From assembly GCA_034437615.1 (NCBI GenBank), contig DAOTTW010000121.1, positions 1-41,122 on the forward strand: a DNA stretch of 41,122 nt, given 5' to 3'. The notes beneath the pieces are model-generated. The model made no database searches. It was not told where the DNA came from and saw nothing but the letters and a program-made list of their open reading frames with translations. Of the stretch, positions 25,056-33,122 are shown one piece after another; position 1 is the stretch's first letter; the number at the start of each line of letters is the position of its first letter. Source of the stretch: DAOTTW01 sp034437615. Its GTDB lineage: Bacteria > Chloroflexota > Anaerolineae > Aggregatilineales > Phototrophicaceae. Made by a program: the position numbers and the translations under genes.

Positions 25056-26510
25056 ATGACAGGATTAACCACAAATAAAGCCGCAGCCGACAAGTTCTAT
25101 CTCGTCAGCCTGGGCTGCTCGAAAAACACAGTGGATTCTGAAAGCATCGCACAGGTGCTACAGCAAAATGGGATGCGTGGCGTCGGCAACCCGGACGAAG
25201 CCGAAGTATTGATCGTGAACACCTGCGGCTTTATCAACGCTGCTAAAGAAGAAAGCGTCGGCGTACTGCGTGAGTTGGTCGAGATGCGCAAGGCGAACCA
25301 GATGGTGATTGCGGCAGGTTGCTTATCACAGCGCTATGGCAATACGCTGGTGCAGGATGTGCCGGGGCTGGATGGGGTGATTGGTACGCGCCGCTGGATG
25401 GATATTTTCGACCTGATTACGCGCCTGCGTGAACGCAAGCACCCGCAACCGCTCTATCACCTGCCCACCGAAGCCAATGTCGTCGGGCTGGATGAACGCG
25501 GTGTGCTGCGTGCCAGTGTGCAGGGTGCCAGCGCCTACCTGAAGATTGCCGACGGCTGCCGCCGCCCGTGTGCCTTCTGCGCCATCCCGAAGATCAAGGG
25601 CACAGCGGTCAGCCGCCCAATAGAAAGCATCGTCGCGGAAGCCGTGCGCCTGCAAGCGATGGGCGTGCAAGAAGTGATGTTGATTGCGCAGGATAGCACC
25701 GATTACGGCCATGATCTCGGCCTGAAGAACGGGCTGGCGCATCTGCTGGATCGCATCGTAGAGGCCGCGCCGAATATCCCCTGGTTGCGCATCATGTACG
25801 CCTATCCTGGCTATGTGACCGATGAACTGATGGCGACGATGGCCAAGCACCCGCAGGTTTTGCCGTATCTGGATATGCCCTTGCAGCATGGCCACCGCGA
25901 AACGCTCAAGCGGATGCGCCGCCCTGCTAAAATCGAATGGGTGTATGAGACCATCGGCAAGCTACGCGACATGATACCGGGCCTAGCTGTGCGCACGACC
26001 TTCATTGTGGGCTACCCCGGCGAAACCGAAGCAGAATTTGAGGGCTTGCTGCAATTCGTGCGAGATCTACAGTTTGACCGCGTTGGGGCCTTCACGTATT
26101 CGTTTGAACCGGGCACACCCAGCGCCGCCCTGCCGAACAAAGTGCCGGATGACGTGCAGCAAGAGCGCTATGAACGCTTGATGGCCTTGCAGCAGGGCAT
26201 CAGCTTGCGGAAAAATCAGGCGTTCGTCGGCCAAACGCTGAACGTACTGGTAGAAGGGCATGGTGGCGCAGAAGACGAAGATGGCACCCCCACAGGTGAC
26301 GTGATTAGTTTGGGGCGCAGCTACCGCGATGCGCCGGAGATTGACGGCTATGTGCTGGTTGAGGGCGAATTGCCATCGGGTGAAATCGTGCCTGTACGCA
26401 TCACGGGCGCGACCACCTATGATCTGCTGGCTACCGTTGATACAGCAAGGCCGCAGGTCATCCAACCGGGCCAGATCATCAGCGAAGGCATGATTGATCT
26501 GGGGTCATAG
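25056..26510 (+). CDS. rimO: Ribosomal protein uS12 methylthiotransferase RimO
   Basis: 484 aa. A radical-SAM enzyme that adds a methylthio group to an aspartate of ribosomal protein uS12. The N-terminal methylthiotransferase domain has cysteines C21 (SLGCSKN), C57 (NTCGF) and C89 (AAGCLSQ) for one 4Fe-4S cluster. The radical-SAM motif CRRPCAFC gives C168, C172 and C175 for the second. A TRAM domain ends the protein (about 410-480). SLGCSKNxVDSE at the start separates RimO from MiaB. Adjacent to the RodZ-like gene. Confidence 0.95.
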   Translation: MTGLTTNKAAADKFYLVSLGCSKNTVDSESIAQVLQQNGMRGVGNPDEAEVLIVNTCGFINAAKEESVGVLRELVEMRKANQMVIAAGCLSQRYGNTLVQDVPGLDGVIGTRRWMDIFDLITRLRERKHPQPLYHLPTEANVVGLDERGVLRASVQGASAYLKIADGCRRPCAFCAIPKIKGTAVSRPIESIVAEAVRLQAMGVQEVMLIAQDSTDYGHDLGLKNGLAHLLDRIVEAAPNIPWLRIMYAYPGYVTDELMATMAKHPQVLPYLDMPLQHGHRETLKRMRRPAKIEWVYETIGKLRDMIPGLAVRTTFIVGYPGETEAEFEGLLQFVRDLQFDRVGAFTYSFEPGTPSAALPNKVPDDVQQERYERLMALQQGISLRKNQAFVGQTLNVLVEGHGGAEDEDGTPTGDVISLGRSYRDAPEIDGYVLVEGELPSGEIVPVRITGATTYDLLATVDTARPQVIQPGQIISEGMIDLGS

Positions 26511-26518
26511 TCAGGTCG

Positions 26519-27472
26519 CTACTTTTTCGTGTTGACTTTGACCTTTTCGATCCACTGATTGCGCCGCGTGATGAAATGGTCTAAATCGCGGGCGACGTGG
26601 GCGCGTGGGAAGATGCTGCGCGCCTCTTCGATGATGTCGCCTTCGCGGTAGCGCCGCGAGACGTGCGTAAGCAGCAGATCGCGCACATTGGCGTCTCTGG
26701 CCAGCGTCGCCGCCTGTGACGCGGTGATATGCCCGTAGGAATCCGCTGTATCGGTGTCGCCTGCTAAGAAGGTCGCTTCGGTGACGAGCACATCGGCGTC
26801 TTGCACCACATCGAAAAGGTGATCGGTGCGGGCTGTATCGCCTGTGAAAACCAGCGTCACCCCCGGTAGCGTCTCGCCAAGCACCATATCCGGCGCAATC
26901 TCACGCCCATCAGCCAGCGTGACGGCCTCACCGCGTACCAGTTGGGCGCGTTCTGGCCCTGCCGGGATGCCGAGTTCGGCGGCTTTCTCGGCATCGAAAG
27001 GGCGGTGTGCATCCTGCTTGAAGATGTAGCCCAGGCACCCCGGCCCGCGATGCGTGATGTGGAAGGCCGACACGCTGAAATTTTTACCCCGATAAAACTC
27101 GCCCGGTTCGACTTCGTGCAGGTATACAGGCACATCGGGCGGCTGCCCGACCAGTACCACATCAAATAGCAGCCTGTGCACGCGGTCCAGCGCTGCGCCA
27201 CTGCCATAGATATGTACATCTTCCAGCGTTTCCCAGCGCGTAAACGTAGAGACAAGACCCCCTAGCCCTAAAATGTGGTCGAGGTGCTGGTGTGTAATCA
27301 GAATGTGGTTCAGGCGCTTGAAGCCGATGCCACTGCGCAAAATTTGGCGTTGTGTGCCTTCGCCGCAATCAACCAGAAAGCGATCTTCACCCGCCAGCAC
27401 AGCCGCAGAGGGCAAACCCCTATAGATTGACGGCGCAGAGGCCGACGTGCCTAAAAATACGATTTCAAACAT
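26519..27472 (-). CDS. rnz: Ribonuclease Z (tRNA 3' processing)
   Basis: 317 aa. A metallo-beta-lactamase-fold endonuclease that trims tRNA 3' ends. It starts MFEIVFLGTSASAPS. The zinc motif THQHLDH supplies H61, H63, D65 and H66. Later ligands are in HITHRGPG, FTGDTAR and LTHVSRRY. A flexible-arm segment (about 150-190) rich in Pro/Gly is present, as in short-form RNase Z. It starts 19 nt after the stop of the GT39-like gene on the same strand. It ends 8 nt from the convergent rimO. Confidence 0.94.
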   Translation of the reverse strand: MFEIVFLGTSASAPSIYRGLPSAAVLAGEDRFLVDCGEGTQRQILRSGIGFKRLNHILITHQHLDHILGLGGLVSTFTRWETLEDVHIYGSGAALDRVHRLLFDVVLVGQPPDVPVYLHEVEPGEFYRGKNFSVSAFHITHRGPGCLGYIFKQDAHRPFDAEKAAELGIPAGPERAQLVRGEAVTLADGREIAPDMVLGETLPGVTLVFTGDTARTDHLFDVVQDADVLVTEATFLAGDTDTADSYGHITASQAATLARDANVRDLLLTHVSRRYREGDIIEEARSIFPRAHVARDLDHFITRRNQWIEKVKVNTKK

Positions 27473-27491
27473 GGGTTATCTCAAACATCGG

Positions 27492-29621
27492 TCAATCCTC
27501 TGTTGCTGTTGTTGCGTCTGTTTCGGCGTTTGCCGACGCATCTTGTGCATCGTTTGCTTCTGCCGGGTTGATGATGTCCACTGCATACAGGAAGAGCCGA
27601 TCCCCGCGTGCGACCTGTTGGCGATCAAAGACCGTCAGGCGTTCGCCCGTGCTCTCTTGATAGGCCCCTACGGAGACAATGTATTCGCCGGTGGATGACG
27701 TTTCCGGTATGGGCACACGTGTAATCTGCACAAAGACATCACGCCCCTGTAATTGGCGTGGGTCCACACTAATCATATCACGCTGCGCTGCGATGCTGAC
27801 CGGATCGCGCAGGATATGCGTAAATAATTGCAAATCCGGTGGGGTAATACCCTCAACGCGCCAGTAATTCGCCACTTCCAGCGTATCCCCGGCCTGATAG
27901 GGGCCATCGCTCAGGCGCTGCCCCCCTAGCCATGTCACATTGCCCCCAAAGCGAATAGGCGGCAGCACAGGCACGCTTGCGGTGACCGCATCGAAGGCGT
28001 AATTAGCAAGTGATGTGGTTGTGTACACGCCCAGCGCATCCGCAAGCGAACGCTCTAGCGAGAGCAGGACGACGCGCTGTTCCGGCAGGCGTGATTTGTC
28101 GATAAACATGCCGCGTTCGATCCAGGCGCGTATGTGGGGATGCATCGCCTGTAGCGTGCCTGGCTCTGTGATGATGATTTGTTCGTTGCCGCCGCCGTTT
28201 GTGAAGAGCAGCCCATTGCGGCAATCGACTGTGCGCAGGCGTGGCTGTGCGCGGTTCATCATCAGCAACATGAGTTCAGTGGGTTCTAGCGTGGGTGTCT
28301 GTCTGGCTTGTTGCCAATCTGGAAAGCAGATTACACTATCCAAGTGGCCGCCTGTCACGTCCAGATGATGGGCGAGTTCGGCTAAATCCGCGTTGTAGGC
28401 GCTGCGCACATCGTCACGCTGCGGCCAGGCAATGAAGAGGTCTTCCAGCGTCCAGGCGATGTTGAAGAGCAGCAGCAGCAGTAAGCCCGACCACGCCAAA
28501 CGCCGCGCCGCGTAATCATCCATGAAGCGCATCAGCGTGCGCACCCCCAGACCGAATAGCAGCGCGAAAATCGGTAGCAGTGTAGCCATCGCCTGAAAAT
28601 TAGGCGGATTATCCGCCAGCACCACTGCTGGGGCCAGCACCAAGCCGCTAATCAGGGGCAGGGCGTAAGCCGGGCGGCGTGCAAACCGCAGCGCATAGGC
28701 CAGCCCTAACAGCAAGAAAAGCAGCGTAATCGGGTCGAACAGTGGCCGACCAGGGATATTTAGCGCGGCGTTCTGGTCACCTTGCAGACCCAAAGCGCCC
28801 AGTGTGTTCAGTAGCGCAGATGTCAGGCCGCCGTAATCCCCGAAGATGCGCTGGCTGGCCGCGAGTTCGGGCAGATTGATCGTGGAAATCAGATATGGCA
28901 TGGCAATGATAATCAGCATCAGAATCGAGAAGCCGATGTAACTCAAGCGTTGCCGGGATAAGCTGCGCTCTAGCACGATGAAGTAGGCGATGAAGGCCAT
29001 GCTTGCTAACGTCAGCAACAGCCCAACCGGATGCAGATACAGGCTGAGGCCCAGCACGATACCTAATGCCGCAAATGCCGATGTGTTGGTGCGCTGTGTG
29101 CGCAGGCTGGGGTAAACAGGCAGCGCACGCACCAGCGTCAACATGACGACGGTCACGAGCAGGGGCAGCAGGCTTTCTACCAGTACAACACGCGACAGTA
29201 ACACGGGCAACATCGTTGCTGCCAGCAGGGCCATTGCTGCGATGCCCGCCGTGCGCCCGAATAAGCGTGCACCAAGCGCATAGGTCACGGCGAGCGTCAG
29301 CAGGCCCACCCACAACGACAGCAGCCGATAGCCCAGCACACCATCCCCGATGGCGAAGGTCGTCAGTGCGGCTAGCAGGGGGTATAAGCCTTCCTGACCA
29401 CCTGCATTCAGGTCGTATAAAACGCGGATGTCGCCCTGCTGCGCATTGCTTGCCAGCACCACATTGCTGATTTCAGTGTTGGTCAGTCCGGCGGGGAGCA
29501 GCGGCAAATCCCACAGGCGCAGGATAAGCGCCGTCAGCAGCACCGCGACAGCCAGCACATAACTTATCCGGTTGGACAAACGTTTCAGCCTCTCTGTATG
29601 GGTGCCAGGGACAACGGTCAA
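27492..29621 (-). CDS. GT39/ArnT-like polytopic membrane protein
   Basis: 709 aa. An N-terminal membrane domain of about 11 helices (20-420) is followed by a soluble outer domain (about 430-690) with a beta-sandwich-like end, the GT-C layout of protein mannosyltransferases and ArnT. After helix 1 comes LPAGLTNTE; in active enzymes this spot usually has DE, and here it is TE (E50), so activity is uncertain. The start codon is read as TTG at 29621, the first possible one after an upstream stop. There is no clear ribosome binding site, so the true start may differ by a few codons. It probably shares a transcript with rnz. Confidence 0.72.
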   Translation of the reverse strand: MTVVPGTHTERLKRLSNRISYVLAVAVLLTALILRLWDLPLLPAGLTNTEISNVVLASNAQQGDIRVLYDLNAGGQEGLYPLLAALTTFAIGDGVLGYRLLSLWVGLLTLAVTYALGARLFGRTAGIAAMALLAATMLPVLLSRVVLVESLLPLLVTVVMLTLVRALPVYPSLRTQRTNTSAFAALGIVLGLSLYLHPVGLLLTLASMAFIAYFIVLERSLSRQRLSYIGFSILMLIIIAMPYLISTINLPELAASQRIFGDYGGLTSALLNTLGALGLQGDQNAALNIPGRPLFDPITLLFLLLGLAYALRFARRPAYALPLISGLVLAPAVVLADNPPNFQAMATLLPIFALLFGLGVRTLMRFMDDYAARRLAWSGLLLLLLFNIAWTLEDLFIAWPQRDDVRSAYNADLAELAHHLDVTGGHLDSVICFPDWQQARQTPTLEPTELMLLMMNRAQPRLRTVDCRNGLLFTNGGGNEQIIITEPGTLQAMHPHIRAWIERGMFIDKSRLPEQRVVLLSLERSLADALGVYTTTSLANYAFDAVTASVPVLPPIRFGGNVTWLGGQRLSDGPYQAGDTLEVANYWRVEGITPPDLQLFTHILRDPVSIAAQRDMISVDPRQLQGRDVFVQITRVPIPETSSTGEYIVSVGAYQESTGERLTVFDRQQVARGDRLFLYAVDIINPAEANDAQDASANAETDATTATED

Positions 29622-29705
29622 TATTCCGCAACACTATGCCAGCAAACCGTTACAATTCATAGCAGCAAAAGCTTTTAAAAATGCGTCAAACGTGTGATTG
29701 GGTTG

Positions 29706-29789
29706 TATATCGGGTTCGGTTGATTTTTGGCGGACGCCATTCATGGCGCGTCCGGAACCCACCCATACGTTTCAACCGAATTCGATATA
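29706..29789. repeat. Nested inverted-repeat element
   Basis: 18-bp arms, 29706-29723 and 29772-29789, match in inverted orientation at 16 of 18 positions (TATATCG..TTCGGTTGA). Inside is a second hairpin, GGACGCC/GGCG(C)GTCC, at about 29732-29753, close to the cores of copies 1 and 3. The element lies between two minus-strand genes in the 181-nt gap and contains nothing else recognisable. Confidence 0.65.
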
Positions 29790-29802
29790 TCATCTCCTAC
29801 GT

Positions 29803-30309
29803 TTAGATGGATGTGGCCCAAGCACTGAGCGCCAGCACCGCAACCCCCAGCAGCGCGTTTACCCACGTCAGCAGTACCTCCCGCTGACGCAAACGGCCCC
29901 AGGCCGCGACATCGCCCTTTTCGCGCTGTAGCAGCAGCGATGTGCGCTCTAGCTCTGGGCTGATGCCGTATTGCAGCAACGCGCCAGCCGCCACCATCAG
30001 CACAATCACGATATGCTTGACCAGCATAACGCGGCTCCAGGTGTTATCGAAGGCGAACAAGCCCTCATAACTGGGATCAGCGGTCATCTGAAACAAGCCT
30101 GTGACGATCAGCACCGCCAGCGCGATATTGCCGATGGGGTAAAAGCGCGTGCGCCAACGTGACAGCATGAAATACAGCCTGGGTTGGCCTTCCAGCGTGC
30201 GGCGCACCTCCGGCCAGACCAGCAGCACAGTCAGCAGCAGGCCACCGATCCACAATACGGTGGCGCTGATGTGAAAGAACAGGCTAATCGCAAGTGCGGA
30301 TTGGGACAT
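29803..30309 (-). CDS. CopD-family membrane protein
   Basis: 168 aa, four membrane helices. The N-terminus SLFFHISATVLWIGGLLLTVLLVWPEVRR is typical of CopD/DUF4149-type proteins, with histidines in the first (H13) and third (MLVKHIVIVLMV) helices that may bind copper or haem. The start at 30309 is chosen over 30402: homology begins there and GGAG lies 10 nt upstream. The gene overlaps the preceding glycosidase gene by 26 nt, so translation is probably coupled. A link between the two functions is not obvious. Confidence 0.78.
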   Translation of the reverse strand: MSQSALAISLFFHISATVLWIGGLLLTVLLVWPEVRRTLEGQPRLYFMLSRWRTRFYPIGNIALAVLIVTGLFQMTADPSYEGLFAFDNTWSRVMLVKHIVIVLMVAAGALLQYGISPELERTSLLLQREKGDVAAWGRLRQREVLLTWVNALLGVAVLALSAWATSI

Positions 30310-31585
30310 CGCCGTCAAACTCCGGGTGTTCAGGGGGGCGTGCAGGGATGATATAGCCATCGCAGTATTTGGGCATCGAAGCGACTGCGAAGAACGCCTC
30401 ACGGAGGCGGTGTTCGGGCGTGGTCAGCGCCCACCAGTATTGCTCGTTATCTTGCGTCCAGCTTTGCTTCGGCAGATACACCAGCGACATCAGCCCGACC
30501 CAGGGCCGCCAGTGTTCAGCAGCATAGGCGTAGGCGTCTACGATGTATTGGGCTTGCTGCTGCTCCGTGACAGCGTGCCAGGCGTATTCGGGGTGAAGGG
30601 GGTCAATGGTCCAGCCGAACTCTAGGATGGCCATTTGTCGGGCGGCGTCGTCATGTTGTAGCATGATCTTGCGCAGGTCTTCGACGCGCCGGAAGGTCGC
30701 CCAGCGTGGGTTCCCGTCGCGCTCGGCATCGTCGGGGCCATAGCTGGGCGGGTGCGCCCAGCCGGGTGCATGGACGCCGACCACGTCAATATATTGCTGG
30801 AAGCCTGCGCGATACATGGCATCCAGATAGATGTCGTCGCGGTGCGCGCGCTCGTCCTGCGTGCCCGTCGGTGATAGCCCAGATGAGATTAAAATAGCGT
30901 CAGGGTCGGTGTCACGGATGGCAGCGCTGCACAGGCGCAATAGCTGCACATAGCTTGCCGCGTTGGGCGGTGCGCCGCCCCATTCCCGCGTCAGGTTCGG
31001 CTCATTCCAGATTTGATAGGCTTTGACGCGGCCCGTGTAGCGCTCTGCCAGTGTGCGGCAGTAGTTCGCCCAGGTCGTCAGGTCGTCCGGTGGCGCGTCG
31101 ATGATTTCAGGGTCATCAAGATTGACCGAGGTCGCCCACTGTGGCACCTGACCCAGACGTATAATCAACTGAATGTCGCGCCGTTCGACCTCGTTCATGA
31201 TGCGGTCTGCCTCGGTGAAATTCCAGGCCCCCGCTTCTGGCTCCAAGTTTGACCAGGCGAAGGTTTGCTTGACAGCGTTCAGCGCCAGCAGGTTGACCCA
31301 ATCCAGATGTAAGCCTGTATAGCCTGTATCCCACCACAAAAACGCCTGAATGCTGTATGTGAGGGGGCTAAATGGCTTCGCGGTCACCGCGTCAGCAGCA
31401 AATGGGTCTGGTGCAGGCCGCAACCAGATGAAACCGCCGATCAGTAGCGCGGCAGCAACCAGCAGCGCCACGATAGCCGCGAACAGGTTGCGCCGCCGCG
31501 CCTGACGCTTAGCTGGCTTAACTGTCGTTGGTGGCATCGGCTGCACCTGCACCTGTTGCATCTGTGTTGATGGCATCGGCTTCAT
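30284..31585 (-). CDS. Membrane-anchored clan GH-A glycosidase, paralogue A
   Basis: 433 aa. One N-terminal membrane helix (about 35-54) precedes an (alpha/beta)8-type glycosidase of the GH39/GH5-like kind. Acid/base E195 is in QIWNEPN and nucleophile E322 in ILEFGW. The catalytic domain faces outwards. It is the shortest and most divergent of four paralogues and lacks the C-terminal CPAC tail. The start overlaps the previous gene by 68 nt (31518-31585). In-frame ATGs at 31576, 31561 and 31537 would shorten the overlap; 31537 has AGGTG at a good distance. The substrate is unknown. Confidence 0.85.
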   Translation of the reverse strand: MKPMPSTQMQQVQVQPMPPTTVKPAKRQARRRNLFAAIVALLVAAALLIGGFIWLRPAPDPFAADAVTAKPFSPLTYSIQAFLWWDTGYTGLHLDWVNLLALNAVKQTFAWSNLEPEAGAWNFTEADRIMNEVERRDIQLIIRLGQVPQWATSVNLDDPEIIDAPPDDLTTWANYCRTLAERYTGRVKAYQIWNEPNLTREWGGAPPNAASYVQLLRLCSAAIRDTDPDAILISSGLSPTGTQDERAHRDDIYLDAMYRAGFQQYIDVVGVHAPGWAHPPSYGPDDAERDGNPRWATFRRVEDLRKIMLQHDDAARQMAILEFGWTIDPLHPEYAWHAVTEQQQAQYIVDAYAYAAEHWRPWVGLMSLVYLPKQSWTQDNEQYWWALTTPEHRLREAFFAVASMPKYCDGYIIPARPPEHPEFDGDVPIRTCD

Positions 31586-33092
31586 TTATCTGCACCCATT
31601 CGCGGATTGTGTCCCAGGCCGGACGGAAGCTCCCATCCGGGCTGACCAGCGAATACAGCACGTTGTCGTTGCTGGTGTCGAAACCAGCCTGTGGCCCATA
31701 GTTATAATTCCAGATGAAGGCTAGCCACACCATGTCGGAATCCTGCATCAAGGTCAGCGCTTCACGGAAATACTGCGCTTGTTCGGCCAGCGTATTGTCG
31801 GCGGCGTATTCAAAGCCGGGTGGGTAGCTGCCTAAATCCTCAGAGACAGCCCAGCCGAATTCGGTCACACACAGGCGCTTATCCGACCTGGCGGCACGGA
31901 TGCGCGTCGTGTAGCCTTCGAGTGTGCTGCTGAAGCTCCAGCTATGATGCGGGTTCTGGAAGGGGCCGCGATACAGTGCCGAGGGGTCATCCGGCACGGC
32001 ATCCCAAGCCACCAACGGGCTGATGTTATAGCCGTTGTGGTGTGCGCCGACGCAATCCGTGTACTGCAACAAGCCCGCGTCGATCATCTGCTGCATATAA
32101 CGAAAATCGTTGACGGCGGTCTCATCGTCAAAGCCTGTGGGGGCGAGCGCACCGCTGATAACGATGATATTGGGGTCAATGGCTTTAATGGCACCATGCG
32201 CGGCTTGCAGCAGCGCCACGTAATTCTCTGCGCTCAAGCCCCGCGTGGACATCCATTCACGGTCCAGGTTTTGCTCGTTCCAGATTTCAATGGCGTGGAT
32301 TTGGCCGGGGTAGCGCTGCACCAGTGCCCGCAGAAAGTCTACAAAGTGCTGATTATTGGCGGGGGGGCCTTCGCGGTCCAGGTTTGCGCCCGCTTCGCGT
32401 GCCCAATCCGGCGCGGCGACGATAGACAGCATCATATTCATGTTGAACGTCTGCTGTGAGGCCAGCGCTAAGTCTAGCTTGGCGAAATCACGCTGACCCT
32501 GCACCGGCTCCACGTCCTTCCAGCTTACCTGCATCTTCACCCAATCCAGGCCCAGGTTATTGCGCACCGCGTTGAAGTAGCCATCCTGATTATCCTGATT
32601 AAAATCCAGGCTATGCTGCACCTGTATGCCGACATCGAAGGCCGTATCTTGCACGGGTGGGATAGTGGCGGTTGGTTGCGGCGCAGCCGCGTCTTGTTGC
32701 ATGGCGGCGTCAGCAGCCGCGGCTTGCGTTGGCTGCTGCATCATGTTCTGCGTTGGCGCTGCTGTCGGCTGCGCAATAGTGGCCGTCGGCGCTGGCAGTG
32801 TTTCTGTTGGCGCAGCAACGGCCACCTGTGGCGTTACCTGCTGTGCGCTGTCGGTGTCGGCGGCATCAGGGGCCGCGTCGTCGGTTAGCTCTGCAACGAC
32901 CTGCTGCTGGGTTGGTGTGCTTTGTGGGGCCGGAGCCAGCAAAGACAGGCGGCTATCGTCGGCGCTGGCTGGCCGATACGTAAAGTAGATCGCCAGGAAC
33001 GTCGCCAAGCCCATAAACAGCGTGATGGCCGTCCAGATTAGAATAAACCAGCGCACTTGACGCCGTGCGCGTTGCAGACTGCGGCTAAACAT
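31518..33092 (-). CDS. Membrane-anchored clan GH-A glycosidase, paralogue B
   Basis: 524 aa. Membrane helix at about 14-37, then about 100 residues of Ala/Pro/Thr/Gln linker (50-150), then the barrel. Acid/base E273 is in EIWNEQN (Gln replaces the usual Pro) and nucleophile E411 in CVTEFGW. The ISGALAPTGFDD, DCVGAHHNGYN and WLAFIWNYNYG segments align with those of paralogues C and D. GGAG lies 9 nt before the ATG at 33092. It starts 30 nt after paralogue C ends, so both are in one operon. The long linker should let the enzyme reach away from the membrane. Confidence 0.87.
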   Translation of the reverse strand: MFSRSLQRARRQVRWFILIWTAITLFMGLATFLAIYFTYRPASADDSRLSLLAPAPQSTPTQQQVVAELTDDAAPDAADTDSAQQVTPQVAVAAPTETLPAPTATIAQPTAAPTQNMMQQPTQAAAADAAMQQDAAAPQPTATIPPVQDTAFDVGIQVQHSLDFNQDNQDGYFNAVRNNLGLDWVKMQVSWKDVEPVQGQRDFAKLDLALASQQTFNMNMMLSIVAAPDWAREAGANLDREGPPANNQHFVDFLRALVQRYPGQIHAIEIWNEQNLDREWMSTRGLSAENYVALLQAAHGAIKAIDPNIIVISGALAPTGFDDETAVNDFRYMQQMIDAGLLQYTDCVGAHHNGYNISPLVAWDAVPDDPSALYRGPFQNPHHSWSFSSTLEGYTTRIRAARSDKRLCVTEFGWAVSEDLGSYPPGFEYAADNTLAEQAQYFREALTLMQDSDMVWLAFIWNYNYGPQAGFDTSNDNVLYSLVSPDGSFRPAWDTIREWVQINEADAINTDATGAGAADATNDS

Positions 33093-33122
33093 TGTGTGTG
33101 ATGCTCCTACGAAAATTGCGTG

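Noticed and set aside
32626..32988. 120-aa plus-strand open frame rich in Ala, Gly and Cys
   Set aside because: It is the complement of the Ala/Pro/Thr linker of glycosidase B; codon pattern follows the minus-strand gene.
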